Assembly: GCF_024662235.1 (NCBI RefSeq)
Contig: NZ_CP096276.1
Location: 2,914,001 to 2,978,000 of the forward strand
Direction: 5' to 3'
Length of the DNA: 64,000 bases
Source: Pimelobacter simplex
GTDB lineage: Bacteria; Actinomycetota; Actinomycetes; Propionibacteriales; Nocardioidaceae
A program made the translations under genes and the position numbers. Below the pieces are notes generated by a model, which searched no databases, was not told the origin of the DNA, and was given only the letters and a program-made list of their open reading frames with translations. Positions 52,978 to 63,427 of the stretch are shown here, piece by piece (within the stretch, counting starts at the first letter, position 1; each line of letters begins with the position of its first letter).

Positions 52978-52988
52978 AGTGTAACACT
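52978..52988. promoter_or_regulatory. Palindrome AGTGTAACACT over the -10 of the surface-polymer operon
   Basis: 5+1+5 perfect palindrome containing, on the minus strand, the -10 TACACT (52983-52978). The surrounding 40 nt are markedly AT-rich compared with the rest of the window. Possible operator. Confidence 0.45.
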
Positions 52989-53031
52989 ACAGTTAGTTGA
53001 TATTCAGAGTCCGGCCGCCTGCCGCGGGTTG

Positions 53032-53037
53032 TAGCGT
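53032..53037 (+). promoter_or_regulatory. -10 box of the P-loop kinase gene
   Basis: TAGCGT, 7 nt before GTG 53045. Confidence 0.5.
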
Positions 53038-53044
53038 GACGCGG

Positions 53045-53632
53045 GTGAGCGCCGACATCATCCTGCTCACCGGTCCTCCCGGGGCGGGGAAGTCGACGAC
53101 CGCGCGGGCCCTGGCGACGACCTACGACCGGGCGGTGCACCTGCACACCGACGACTTCTGGCACTTCATCGCCGCGGGCGCGATCGCGCCGTACCTCCCC
53201 GAGTCGGACGCACAGAACCACACCGTGCTGCGGGTCATCCAGCGCGCGGCCGCGGCCTATGCGGCGGGCGGCTTCACGACCGTCGTCGACGGGATCATCG
53301 GCCCGTGGATGCTCGACCACTTCCGGCAGGCTGAGGACGCCACGGACGCCCGGCACCACTACGTCGTGCTGCGCCCCTCCCGCGCCGAGACGCTGCGCCG
53401 GGCCCAGCGCCGGACCAGCCCGGACGCACTGGTGGACGAGGGCCCGGTCCTCGCGCTGTGGGACCAGCTCGCCGACCTCGGGCCGCTGGAGCGCCACGTC
53501 CTCGACACCACGGAGCACACCCCCGCCGAGACGCTCGCGGCGGTCCGCGCCGCCCTGGCGAGCGGAGCGCTGGAGCTCAGGCCAGCAGCCGGTGCACCAC
53601 CCCGTCGGCGAGCAGCCGACCCCGCTGGGTGA
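53045..53632 (+). CDS. P-loop kinase (AAA_33 / shikimate-kinase-like)
   Basis: A 195-residue P-loop NTPase with Walker A GPPGAGKST near residues 9-17, HTDDFWHFI after the second strand, VVDGIIGPWML and a lid region RPSRAETLRRAQRR. This is the layout of chloramphenicol-phosphotransferase/gluconate-kinase-like small-molecule kinases; the substrate is unknown. GTG 53045 is 7 nt after a -10. The C-terminus, Pro/Arg-rich, overlaps the convergent hemW gene by 56 nt. Confidence 0.82.
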   Translation: MSADIILLTGPPGAGKSTTARALATTYDRAVHLHTDDFWHFIAAGAIAPYLPESDAQNHTVLRVIQRAAAAYAAGGFTTVVDGIIGPWMLDHFRQAEDATDARHHYVVLRPSRAETLRRAQRRTSPDALVDEGPVLALWDQLADLGPLERHVLDTTEHTPAETLAAVRAALASGALELRPAAGAPPRRRAADPAG

Positions 53633-54788
53633 GCACGACCCGCTCGGCGCGGTCCTCGACGAGCCCGTCGGCGACCAGGCCGTCCAGCTCGGCGAGCCCC
53701 GACGCGTCGAGGGCCGCGACCAGCAGCCCGTCGCGCAGCCGGACCTCGAGAAGCACGCGCTCCACGCGCCGGGTCTCGGCGTCGAGGACCTCGCGGGCCT
53801 GGGCCGGGCTGACGCCGTCGGCCAGCCGGCCGGCGTAGGCCTTGGGGTGCTTGACGTTCCACCAGCGCACGCCGCCGACGTGGGAGTGGGCGCCGGGGCC
53901 GATCCCCCACCAGTCCGCGCCGGTCCAGTAGCCGATGTTGTGCCGGCAGCGGGCCGCGTCGTCGCGCGCCCAGTTGGAGACCTCGTACCAGCCCAGGCCG
54001 GCGGCGGCGAAGCGCTCGTCGGCCTGGAGGTACTTGTCGGCCAGGTCGTCGTCGTCGGGCATCGGCAGCTCGCCGCGGCGGACCCGGCGGGCCAGGGCGG
54101 TGCCGTCCTCCACGATCAGCGAGTACGCCGACACGTGGTCCGGCGCGCACGCCAGCGCCGCGTCGAGCGTCGTGCTCCAGTCGGCCGCGCTCTCCCCCGG
54201 CGTGCCGTAGATGAGGTCGAGGCTGATCTGGTCGAAGCCCGCCGCGCGCGCCGCGTCGACGACTCCCGGCACCCGGAGCGGGTCGTGGGTGCGGTCGAGG
54301 ACCGCGAGCACGTGGGGCACCGCCGACTGCATGCCGAACGAGACGCGGGTGAAGCCGGCCTCGCGCAGCCGCTCCAGGTAGGCCGCGTCGACCGAGTCGG
54401 GGTTGGCCTCGGTGGTCACCTCGGCGCCGGGGGCGAGCCCGAGCTCGTCGTCGATGGCCCCGATGATCCGGCCGAGGTCCTCGGGCGGGAGCAGCGTCGG
54501 CGTCCCGCCGCCGAGGAAGACGGTCTCGACCGGGCGGTCCACGTCGCCGAGCACGCGCCGGGCCAGCCGCACCTCCGCCACCGCCTGCTCGGCGTACGAC
54601 GCCCGGCTGACGCCGGGCCCGAGCTCCTCGGCCGTATAGGTGTTGAAGTCGCAGTAGCCGCACCGCACCCGGCAGAAGGGCACGTGCACGTAGACCTCGA
54701 ACGGGCGCCGGCCGAGCTCGGCGAGCGCGGCGGGCGGGAGCGACCCGTCGGCGGGGGCGGGATCGCCTTCGGGCAGGGCGGACGGCAT
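53577..54788 (-). CDS. hemW: HemW-like radical SAM protein (heme chaperone)
   Basis: A 403-residue radical SAM protein related to coproporphyrinogen III oxidase but of the HemW type, which binds and delivers heme. The cluster motif is CRVRCGYC (CxxxCxxC) near residue 40, in VYVHVPFCRVRCGYCDFN; then FLGGGTPTLLP, RVSFGMQS and DLIYGTPGES. The C-terminal HemN domain includes GIGPGAHSHVGGVRWWN. ATG 54788 gives the expected length. Confidence 0.94.
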   Translation of the reverse strand: MPSALPEGDPAPADGSLPPAALAELGRRPFEVYVHVPFCRVRCGYCDFNTYTAEELGPGVSRASYAEQAVAEVRLARRVLGDVDRPVETVFLGGGTPTLLPPEDLGRIIGAIDDELGLAPGAEVTTEANPDSVDAAYLERLREAGFTRVSFGMQSAVPHVLAVLDRTHDPLRVPGVVDAARAAGFDQISLDLIYGTPGESAADWSTTLDAALACAPDHVSAYSLIVEDGTALARRVRRGELPMPDDDDLADKYLQADERFAAAGLGWYEVSNWARDDAARCRHNIGYWTGADWWGIGPGAHSHVGGVRWWNVKHPKAYAGRLADGVSPAQAREVLDAETRRVERVLLEVRLRDGLLVAALDASGLAELDGLVADGLVEDRAERVVLTQRGRLLADGVVHRLLA

Positions 54789-54820
54789 CGGACCAGTCTC
54801 CCAGGCGGGCGGGCGGAGGG

Positions 54821-55699
54821 TCAGACCGGCACGTTGAGGGTGGCGACGTAGCCGTCGGCGACCGAGCCGGTCATGGTCACCATCTGCAGCGAGTAGCCGT
54901 CGCGGAAGATGCTGTCGGAGTCGAGCGTGATCGCCTCGAAGTTGGGCACGCTCTCGCCGTAGCCGGCCGAGGCGTAGACGTCGGCGGACACGCCGGCCGG
55001 GAACGCGAGCTGGCTGGTGCGCAGCTTGGGGGCGGCGCCGCGGGTGGCGTGGGCGAGGCTCTCGTAGACCTCGAAGTGGATGTGCGGCCAGCGCTGCGGG
55101 TAGCAGCCCGGGAAGACGGTGACGAACTCCAGGTTGCCGTCGGCGTCGGCCTCCTGGACCCCGCGCAGGTAGTTCTCGTCGCGCGCGCCGTCGTTGTAGA
55201 GCGAGTAGCGCCCCTCGCGGTCGCACTGCCAGACGTAGACCGCGGCGCCCGCCAGCGGCGTGACGTCGGTGCCGGCCAGGTCGAAGATCCGCATCCGCAG
55301 CGTCACCGGGACGCCGCCGGCCACTCCCGACGCGCGGCCGAAGCTGCCGCGGATGTCGCGGCGTACGACGCCCGCCTCGGTGAGCACGTCGGGGCCGTTG
55401 GTGCCGTTGCCGGGGAAGGGCCCCTGGGTCTCCTCGGGGATCTCGCCGGCCTTCGGGTCGATCGGGTGCGCGGTCGCGGTGGCCGTCGCCGTCCCGGCCG
55501 GACCGGACGGCGGCGAGGCCGGCGGAGAGGTCGGCGGCGTGGACGTCGGCTTGGACGCCGTGGGCTTGTCGTCGGCGGCGCAGCCCGCGACGGCGAGGGC
55601 ACCCACCCCGCCGACGACGCCGAGCAGTCCGCGACGCCCGGTGCGGAGGATCCGCGGCAGGTCGTGGCGGAGTCCGAGATCGTGGTCGTGCTGCGTCAT
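54821..55699 (-). CDS. Secreted intradiol ring-cleavage dioxygenase-like lipoprotein
   Basis: A 292-residue exported protein with a Tat/lipoprotein-like start (RTGRRGLLGVVGG, lipobox AVAGC) and a Pro/Thr/Ser linker. The catalytic-type beta-sandwich domain has YVWQCDREGRYSLYND, then TVFPGCYPQRWPHIHFEVYE. The Tyr and HxH pattern matches the Fe(III) ligands of intradiol dioxygenases. Secreted members of this family act on aromatic compounds outside the membrane. A frameshifted paralog lies immediately upstream on the same strand. Confidence 0.87.
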   Translation of the reverse strand: MTQHDHDLGLRHDLPRILRTGRRGLLGVVGGVGALAVAGCAADDKPTASKPTSTPPTSPPASPPSGPAGTATATATAHPIDPKAGEIPEETQGPFPGNGTNGPDVLTEAGVVRRDIRGSFGRASGVAGGVPVTLRMRIFDLAGTDVTPLAGAAVYVWQCDREGRYSLYNDGARDENYLRGVQEADADGNLEFVTVFPGCYPQRWPHIHFEVYESLAHATRGAAPKLRTSQLAFPAGVSADVYASAGYGESVPNFEAITLDSDSIFRDGYSLQMVTMTGSVADGYVATLNVPV

Positions 55700-55719
55700 G
55701 CCCCCATCGAACCAGCCGC

Positions 55720-56620
55720 TCAAACCGGCACGTTCAGGCTGACCGTGTACCCCTCCTCGACAGAACCCGTCACCTTGGCCAGCTGCAGCGAGTAGCCGTC
55801 GCTGAAGATCCCGTCGCTGTCGAGGCTCAGCTGGGCCAGGTTGGTCACGCTCTGCTCGTAGCCCTCGGTCGCGTAGACGGTGTCGCACACGTCCTGGGGC
55901 AGCGCGAGCTGTGAGGTGCGCAGCTTGTTCTCGGCGCTGGTCGCCGCCTTCAGGCTCTCGTAGACCTCGAAGTACATGTGCGGCCAGCGTCCGGCGTAGC
56001 AGGCCGGGAAGATCGTGGTGAAGGTCAGGTTGCCGTCGGCATCGGCCTCCTGGACGCCGCGCAGGTAGTTCTCGTCGGCGATCGCGTCGTCGTACATCGA
56101 GTAGCGGCCCTCGCGGTCGCAGTGCCACAAGTAGATCGCCGCGCCCGCGAGCGGGGTGACGGTGTCGCCGTTGAGGTCGTAGACCTTGAGCCTGACCGTC
56201 GTCGGGACGCCTGCGGCGACACCGGACGCCGTACCGAAGCTGGAGGTGAGGTCGCTGCGCACGACGCCCGACTCGGTCAGCACGTTGGGCCCGTTGCTCC
56301 CGTCGCCCGGGTAGGGACCGGCGGTCTCCTCGGGGATCTCCCCCTCGGCGACCTCGACGCTGGTGTCCCCGCCCGGGGCACCACCGGCGGGCGGCGCGCC
56401 CCCCCGGACCGGACGGCCCCGAGGAGGACGTCGTGTTGATGCTGGTGGCGGTGTCGTCGGAGCCGCAGGCCGTCAGCGCGACCGCGGCCCCCACCCCGCC
56501 CAGAAGACCGAGCAGCCCACGACGCGCCATGATCTTCGGCAGGTCGTGGGCCAGCCCGAGGTCGTGCTCCTCGGTCTCGTCAGCGCCGGGGACGTGGGTT
56601 CGGTGGCTGTGGTGGCTCAT
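55720..56620 (-). pseudogene. Second intradiol dioxygenase-like lipoprotein, frameshifted
   Basis: A paralog of the preceding gene in two frames. From ATG 56620 the N-terminus (EHDLGLAHDLPKIMARRGLL, lipobox LTAC) reads to a G7 run (C7 on the plus strand, 56399-56405). One G fewer restores the frame into GAPPAGGAPGGDTSVEVAEG and the dioxygenase domain (YLWHCDREGRYSMYDD). The iron site reads WPHMYFEVYE: the second His of HxH is Tyr, so iron binding would be altered even if the frame is intact. Either a homopolymer sequencing error, slippage control, or decay. Confidence 0.8.
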
Positions 56621-56664
56621 GCCGCCAGTGAAGCCACGCCCCCTGTGCGCCTGCTGTGACGAGG

Positions 56665-58497
56665 TCAGGAACCCGCGTAGAAGCTCGCGATCAGGTCGGA
56701 GTTGTTGGCCTCGACCACGCCACGCTTCACCTTGAGCGACGGGGTGAGCTCGCCGGACTCGATGGAGAGGTCGTGGTCGAGCAGCCGCCACTTCTTCACC
56801 GTCTCCCAGCGGTTGAGCTGGGTGTTGAGCTCGTCGACGTACTCGCCGACCATCGCCTTGACCGCCTCGTCGTTGACGAGCTCGGTGTAGCTCACGCCGG
56901 ACTTGCCGTTCTCGGCCGCCCAGCCCGCGATGGCGTCGGGGTCGAGGGTGATCAGCGCCGAGACGAAGTTGCGCTCGGCGCCGAAGACCATGAACTGGCT
57001 GACGTAGGGGCAGATCGCCTTGAACTTCGCCTCGATGGCGGGCGGGGCGATGTACTTGCCGCCGGAGGTCTTGAAGAGCTCCTTGATCCGGCCGGTGATG
57101 GTCAGGAAGCCCTCGGCGTCGAGCTCGCCCTTGTCACCGGTGCGCAGCCAGCCGTCGGCGGTGAGGGCGTCGCGGGTCGCGTCGTCGCGGTTGTGGTAGC
57201 CCGCCATGACGTGCGGGCCCTTGAGCTGGACCTCGCCGCCCTCGCCGATGCGGACCTCGGTGCCCGGGAAGGCCTGACCGACGCTGCCGATCTTGTAGGC
57301 GTCGGGGTGGTTGACCGTCGCGCCCGCGGCGTTCTCGGTCATGCCGTAGCCCTCGAGGATGAGGACGCCGGCCGCGTGGAACCACGCCGCGATGTCGGCG
57401 TTGAGCGCAGCCGAGCCGGAGATGAAGAACTTCACCCGGCCGCCGAAGCGGTCCCGGACCTTGCTGAAGACCAGCTTGTCGAACAGGCCGTGCTGGAGCT
57501 TGAGCAGCAGCGGGACGGACTTGCCCTGGCGCTGGAGCTCGTCGACCTTGATGCCGACGGCGAAGGCCTTCTTGAAGATCTTCTCCTTGGCGCCGCCCTC
57601 GGCGGCCTGCATGGTGACGATCCGGGCGTGCGCCTTCTCGAAGATGCGCGGCGCGGCGCCCATGAACGTCGGCTTCACGATGCCGAGGTTGTCGACGATC
57701 TTGTCGACGCGGCCGTCGATGGCGGTCGCGAAGCCGCACGCGAGCTGGGTCGAGAGCAGCACCTTGCCGAACGAGTGGGCCATCGGCAGCCACAGGAACT
57801 GCAGGTCGTCCTCGTGGAGGATGTCCTGGACCTTGATCGCCTCGCCCTCGAACACCCAGGCGCGGTGGAGCGTGCGCACGCCCTTGGGCTTGCCCGTGGT
57901 GCCGGAGGTGTAGATCAGGGTGGCGAGCTGGTCGGGGGCGATGCCCTTGGCGACCTGCTCGACCGCGCCGGGGTTCTCGGCGAGGTAGCCGTCGCCGAGC
58001 TCGGCCAGCTGGTCGAGCGAGATGATCCAGTCGCCGTCGGCGAGGCTCGCGTCGAAGACCACGACCTTGTCGACGGCCGGCAGCTCGGCGCGGTGGTCGC
58101 GCAGCTTGGCCAGCTGGGACTCGTCCTCGGCGAAGACGATCCGGCTCTCCGAGTCACCCAGGATGTACGCCGTGTCCTCGCCGCCCGTCGACGGGTAGAC
58201 GGTGGTCGTCGCACCACCGGCGCACATGATGGCGAGGTCGGCGAGGATCCACTCGTAGCGCGTCGAGGACGCGATGCCCACCCGCTGCTCGGGCTCGAGG
58301 CCCAGCGCGAGGAGCCCGGCGGCGAGCCGGCGTACCCGGTCCCCGGCCTGGCGCCAGGTCACCGACTCCCAGGCGTCGTCCCCCCGCGGAAAGCGGAATG
58401 CCTCGCGTTCACCGCTCTTCTCGACTCTGTCGAGGAACTGCACCGCGCAGTTCGGGGGCATGTGATCGAGGAAACTCGTGTCGTGGTTGATGGGCAT
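56665..58497 (-). CDS. Long-chain fatty-acid-CoA ligase (AMP-dependent synthetase)
   Basis: A 610-residue adenylate-forming enzyme of the FAA1/FadD15 class, activating long-chain fatty acids as acyl-CoA. It has the AMP-binding motif YTSGTTGKPKG near residue 210, the region LEGYGMTENAAG, the hinge LRTGDKGELDAEGFLTITGR and the A10-type Lys in SLKVKR. It has GAGCGTC before ATG 58497 with AGGAG 5 nt upstream. An ACCAGT/ACTGGT palindrome (58535-58556) lies 38 nt before the start and may bind a lipid-responsive repressor. Confidence 0.94.
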   Translation of the reverse strand: MPINHDTSFLDHMPPNCAVQFLDRVEKSGEREAFRFPRGDDAWESVTWRQAGDRVRRLAAGLLALGLEPEQRVGIASSTRYEWILADLAIMCAGGATTTVYPSTGGEDTAYILGDSESRIVFAEDESQLAKLRDHRAELPAVDKVVVFDASLADGDWIISLDQLAELGDGYLAENPGAVEQVAKGIAPDQLATLIYTSGTTGKPKGVRTLHRAWVFEGEAIKVQDILHEDDLQFLWLPMAHSFGKVLLSTQLACGFATAIDGRVDKIVDNLGIVKPTFMGAAPRIFEKAHARIVTMQAAEGGAKEKIFKKAFAVGIKVDELQRQGKSVPLLLKLQHGLFDKLVFSKVRDRFGGRVKFFISGSAALNADIAAWFHAAGVLILEGYGMTENAAGATVNHPDAYKIGSVGQAFPGTEVRIGEGGEVQLKGPHVMAGYHNRDDATRDALTADGWLRTGDKGELDAEGFLTITGRIKELFKTSGGKYIAPPAIEAKFKAICPYVSQFMVFGAERNFVSALITLDPDAIAGWAAENGKSGVSYTELVNDEAVKAMVGEYVDELNTQLNRWETVKKWRLLDHDLSIESGELTPSLKVKRGVVEANNSDLIASFYAGS

Positions 58498-58534
58498 GAC
58501 GCTCCTGCATGCTCGTCCGAGACCGGCGTGACTG

Positions 58535-58556
58535 ACCAGTAACCTAGATCACTGGT
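58535..58556. promoter_or_regulatory. Candidate operator before the acyl-CoA ligase
   Basis: ACCAGT-N10-ACTGGT, 6-bp perfect arms, with a -10-like TAGGTT (minus strand) in the centre. Placement over the promoter suggests a repressor site; the regulator is not in this window. Confidence 0.45.
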
Positions 58557-59233
58557 TCAACTGGCGGTAGCGGCGACGCCGTCCTCTGGACGAATTCCTC
58601 CGCTTTCTCACGCGCTTTGGCGCTCAGACCGTCGATCACGAGCAGCTCGGGCAGCCGGCTGCGGTCGGTGTTGAGCGCGACGAACATGTCCCGGACGGTG
58701 ATCCCGTGCCCCGGCACGTGCACCACCTCGACCGCGTCGCCGGCCGCGATGGTGCCGGGCCGGAGGACCCGCAGGTACGGCCCCGGGCGACCGGCCGCAG
58801 TGAAGCGCTTGACCCAGGCACGCGGGTCGTAGCCGCTCTCCCCCATCCAGCCCTTGAAGTCGTTGCAGGGCGTGCGGACGTAGGCGACCTCGAACAGCGC
58901 ACCCGCGGCCGGGTCGCCGACCTGGAGCCGGGTGCCGACCTCGAGCGCGTTGAGGTCGAGGCCGGACGTGGTGAGGTTCTCGCCGAACTGGCCGTCGCGG
59001 ATCGGCAGGCCGAGCTCGGCCTCCCAGAAGTCGAGGTCCTCGCGGGCATAGGCGTAGACGGCCTGGTCCGGGCCGCCGTGGTGCTTCGTGTCGCAGACGG
59101 AGTCGCCGGCGAGGCCGAGCGGCTCGACGGCGACCGGGCCGGTCACGGCGCGCTTGTCGATGGAGGTGCGGCCGAGTCCGGCCCACTCCTTCTGCTGCGG
59201 GCTGCCGACGCTGATCGAGATGACGTGGGGCAC
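58544..59233 (-). CDS. MOSC-domain protein (YiiM-like)
   Basis: A 229-residue MOSC protein with a 3-alpha C-terminal domain (DMFVALNTDRSRLPELLVID). The domain carries AGDSVCDTKHHGGPDQAVYAY, the GQFGENLTTSGLDL loop and the conserved Cys in YVRTPCNDFKGWMGE. YiiM-type proteins use molybdenum cofactor for reduction of N-hydroxylated compounds. GTG 59233 lies 6 nt after a -10 (GACAAT); GTG 59251 is the alternative. It converges with nothing and follows the APH-like gene on the same strand. Confidence 0.88.
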   Translation of the reverse strand: MPHVISISVGSPQQKEWAGLGRTSIDKRAVTGPVAVEPLGLAGDSVCDTKHHGGPDQAVYAYAREDLDFWEAELGLPIRDGQFGENLTTSGLDLNALEVGTRLQVGDPAAGALFEVAYVRTPCNDFKGWMGESGYDPRAWVKRFTAAGRPGPYLRVLRPGTIAAGDAVEVVHVPGHGITVRDMFVALNTDRSRLPELLVIDGLSAKAREKAEEFVQRTASPLPPVEPVI

Positions 59234-59239
59234 CCCTCG

Positions 59240-59245
59240 ATTGTC
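59240..59245 (-). promoter_or_regulatory. -10 box of the MOSC gene
   Basis: GACAAT on the minus strand, 6 nt before GTG 59233. Confidence 0.5.
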
Positions 59246-59254
59246 CCCCACCGC

Positions 59255-60190
59255 TCAGTCCTGGACGGCTTTGGCGACGGTGATGCAGGCGGTGACGTGC
59301 TCGCGCTCGTCGTCGTCGAGCGGGCGATGGGCCCGGACGGCGTCCTCGTGCGCCCAGTGCGCGTTGAGCACCGAGCGCACGATCGCCCAGTCCCGGGCGC
59401 GGTCCTCGTCGAGTCCCGCGGCATCGACGATCGTGTGGAACCGGCGGCGGATGCCGTCACGGACCGAGCCGAACGCGCCGGGGGCGGCGTACTCGTCGAA
59501 GCGGTCGCGCAGCATCGGCTCCAGCTCGTAGTGCGGGTCGCCGTTGGCCGGCTTGGGGTCGATCACCAGCCAGGTGTCCGTGCCGTCGCGGCGCCCGCGC
59601 AGCACGTTGCCGTAGTGGAGGTCGGCGTGGATGACCGCCGTGGCCGGCTCCTGGGTGAGCTCGCGGGCGAGGCCGAGCGCCTGGTCGACGAGCCGGCGCG
59701 GGATCGGCACGTCCTTGGCGTCGCGGCGCAGCGCGTCCGCCCACTGCTCGACGTACGACGCCTGGGCGCGCAGCTGCGGCATCGGCGGCACGTGCAGGCC
59801 GGCGTACAGACCGGCGACGACCTCGCACGCCTCGACGTCCCAGCTCTCGGTGAGGTCCTCGCGGTCGAGCCGCTCCAGCAGCATCGCCCGGCGACCGGGG
59901 TCGGCGCGCAGCAGCCGGACCGCGCCGCGGCCCCGCCAGCGCTGGAGCGCGAGGTGCTCGTGCTCGGACTCGTCGTCGGGAAGGCCGACCTTGAGCGCCG
60001 CCGGCGTCCCGTCGGCGGTCGTCACCGGCAGCACCAGCGAGCAGAACCCGTGCCAGCTCTCCCCCTCGGGCGTGAGCTCCCACGCGTCGAGCACGGCCTG
60101 CGTCGTCGCGGGCAGCCCGTCGAGCCACGCGGCCCACTCGGGACCGAGGTGGCGCTGCTCGTCGAGCTCGGTCGGGACGGTCACGGGCAC
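59255..60190 (-). CDS. Aminoglycoside phosphotransferase-like kinase
   Basis: A 311-residue APH-family small-molecule kinase. The N-lobe is PAALKVGLPDDESEHEHLAL; the catalytic loop is VIHADLHYGNVL (HxDxxxxN), and the metal-binding Asp lies in LVIDPKP. GFCSLVLPVTTADG and AMLLERLDRED are typical of the streptomycin/hydroxyurea phosphotransferase branch. It could inactivate an antibiotic or phosphorylate a metabolite; resistance cannot be claimed from sequence. GTG 60190 is chosen; GTG 60211 is possible. Confidence 0.85.
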   Translation of the reverse strand: MPVTVPTELDEQRHLGPEWAAWLDGLPATTQAVLDAWELTPEGESWHGFCSLVLPVTTADGTPAALKVGLPDDESEHEHLALQRWRGRGAVRLLRADPGRRAMLLERLDREDLTESWDVEACEVVAGLYAGLHVPPMPQLRAQASYVEQWADALRRDAKDVPIPRRLVDQALGLARELTQEPATAVIHADLHYGNVLRGRRDGTDTWLVIDPKPANGDPHYELEPMLRDRFDEYAAPGAFGSVRDGIRRRFHTIVDAAGLDEDRARDWAIVRSVLNAHWAHEDAVRAHRPLDDDEREHVTACITVAKAVQD

Positions 60191-60221
60191 CCGACCATCC
60201 CAGCACAGCACCCAACTGGCC

Positions 60222-60227
60222 TACCGT
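60222..60227 (+). promoter_or_regulatory. -10 box of the HLHFDH metallo-hydrolase gene
   Basis: TACCGT, 7 nt before ATG 60235. Confidence 0.5.
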
Positions 60228-60234
60228 GCAGGTC

Positions 60235-60936
60235 ATGCGCTCCGACGACGTACGCCGCCTCGACCTCGGCACCTTCGTCCGGCCCGGCACCGAGACCGAG
60301 ACCGGCGAGCCGCGGGTCGAGGCCGTCCACGGCTATGTCGTCCGGACGCCGGCCGGCGTCCTGCTGCTCGACACCGGCCTCGGCGACGCCGGCCCGGAGA
60401 CCGAGGCGCACTACCGCCCGCGCCGGGTGCCGGTCGCGGCGGCGCTCGCGACGGCCGGGCTGAGCCCCGACGACATCGCGATCGTCGTCAACTGCCACCT
60501 GCACTTCGACCACATCGGCGAGAACCCGCGCTTCGCCGGGCGCCCGATCGTCGTCCAGCGCCGCGAGCTGGCCACCGCGCGCGACGCGACCCAGCCCGAC
60601 TACACGGTCCCCGCGCTCGTCGACTTCGCCGGCGCTCGCTACGAGACGCTCGACGGGGAGGCGGAGATCGCGGCGGGCGTCCACGTCGTACCGACGCCGG
60701 GGCACGTGGCCGGGCACCAGTCGCTGGTCGTCGCGTGCGACGACGGCACCGTCGTCCTGGCCGGACAGGCCCACGACACCGCCTCGCAGTGGTCCGCCGA
60801 CGTCCTCGCGGCCCGGGCCGCCGCCCTCGGCCACGAGCCGCCGCTCCCGCTCCCGAGCCCGTGGATGGAGCGGATCCTCGCCTTCGACCCCCGCCGGGTG
60901 CTGTTCGCGCACGACGCGGCGGTGTGGACGTCCTAG
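60235..60936 (+). CDS. MBL-fold hydrolase (N-acyl homoserine lactonase-like)
   Basis: A 233-residue metallo-beta-lactamase-fold enzyme. Metal site: CHLHFDHIGEN (HxHxDH), VVPTPGHVAGHQSLVV (His) and VLAGQAHDT (the usual bridging Asp position reads Q-A-H-D). The opening VEAVHGYVVRTPAGVLLLDTGLG is typical of AiiA-like lactonases. Lactone or ester hydrolysis is likely; quorum quenching is only a possibility. Its stop overlaps the convergent GNAT gene by 4 nt. Confidence 0.85.
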   Translation: MRSDDVRRLDLGTFVRPGTETETGEPRVEAVHGYVVRTPAGVLLLDTGLGDAGPETEAHYRPRRVPVAAALATAGLSPDDIAIVVNCHLHFDHIGENPRFAGRPIVVQRRELATARDATQPDYTVPALVDFAGARYETLDGEAEIAAGVHVVPTPGHVAGHQSLVVACDDGTVVLAGQAHDTASQWSADVLAARAAALGHEPPLPLPSPWMERILAFDPRRVLFAHDAAVWTS

Positions 60937-61435
60937 GGCACGAGGGGCGTCGTCCGGATCCAGTGGTCGGGCGGGACGCCGGGCTTGCCCGGCACGGGCT
61001 CCTCGGTCTCGGTCCACGCCGTGCCCCAGGCCGCGGTCGCGACCTTGCGCCAGAACCGGACGGCCCGCTCGTTGTCGTGCTGGAACGGGATCTCCCAGGG
61101 CCCCGGGTGCCGGCCGATGACCTCGAGTGCGAGGTCCCGCGCGAACCCGTCGCGGCGCGCGGCCGGGACGACGAAGAACGCCTGCATGATCCGGCTCGGC
61201 GCGTCGAGCCCGCGCACCAGCGCGAACGCGACGGGCGCGTCCTCACCGGTGACGGGGTGCGCTCGCCAGCTCAGGTAGCCGCGGCGGTCGGGCGCGGGGT
61301 ACTCGTCGAGCCACTCGTGCCGGTAGCGCCCGTCGGCGTACGGGAAGCCGTCGACGACGACGCCGAGGTCGTGCCGGAAGTCCTGCCACAGCCACGCGAC
61401 GACATCCCACTGGTCGTCGCGGACCGGGCGCAGGC

Positions 61436-61439
<4 letters not shown>
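60933..61439 (-). CDS. GNAT-family N-acetyltransferase
   Basis: A 168-residue acetyltransferase: [31 protein letters not shown], motif [21 protein letters not shown] (R-x-x-G-x-A) and the C-terminal [20 protein letters not shown]. This is an atypical motif A with D in place of the second Gly. GTG 61439 overlaps the lepA stop (GTGA), so it is cotranslated with lepA, a link to translation that may be incidental. Confidence 0.85.
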
Positions 61440-63313
<1,874 letters not shown>

Positions 63314-63427
63314 GGTCCGGCCATTCTTCCAGGGTCGGGCGGGTTCAAGAATTCGCCGTCCGCGGTTCACCGCCGGATCGCCCGCCCGGCACCCCCGCGT
63401 TCGCCCGGAACCGGTGGGCTGGGCGTC

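Noticed and set aside
59255..60190. Assignment as an antibiotic-resistance gene
   Set aside because: APH-fold kinases include many metabolic enzymes; nothing in the sequence or context shows resistance.
60235..60936. Assignment as a quorum-quenching lactonase
   Set aside because: The MBL fold and HLHFDH motif are clear, but family membership does not fix the substrate, so only lactonase-like is stated.
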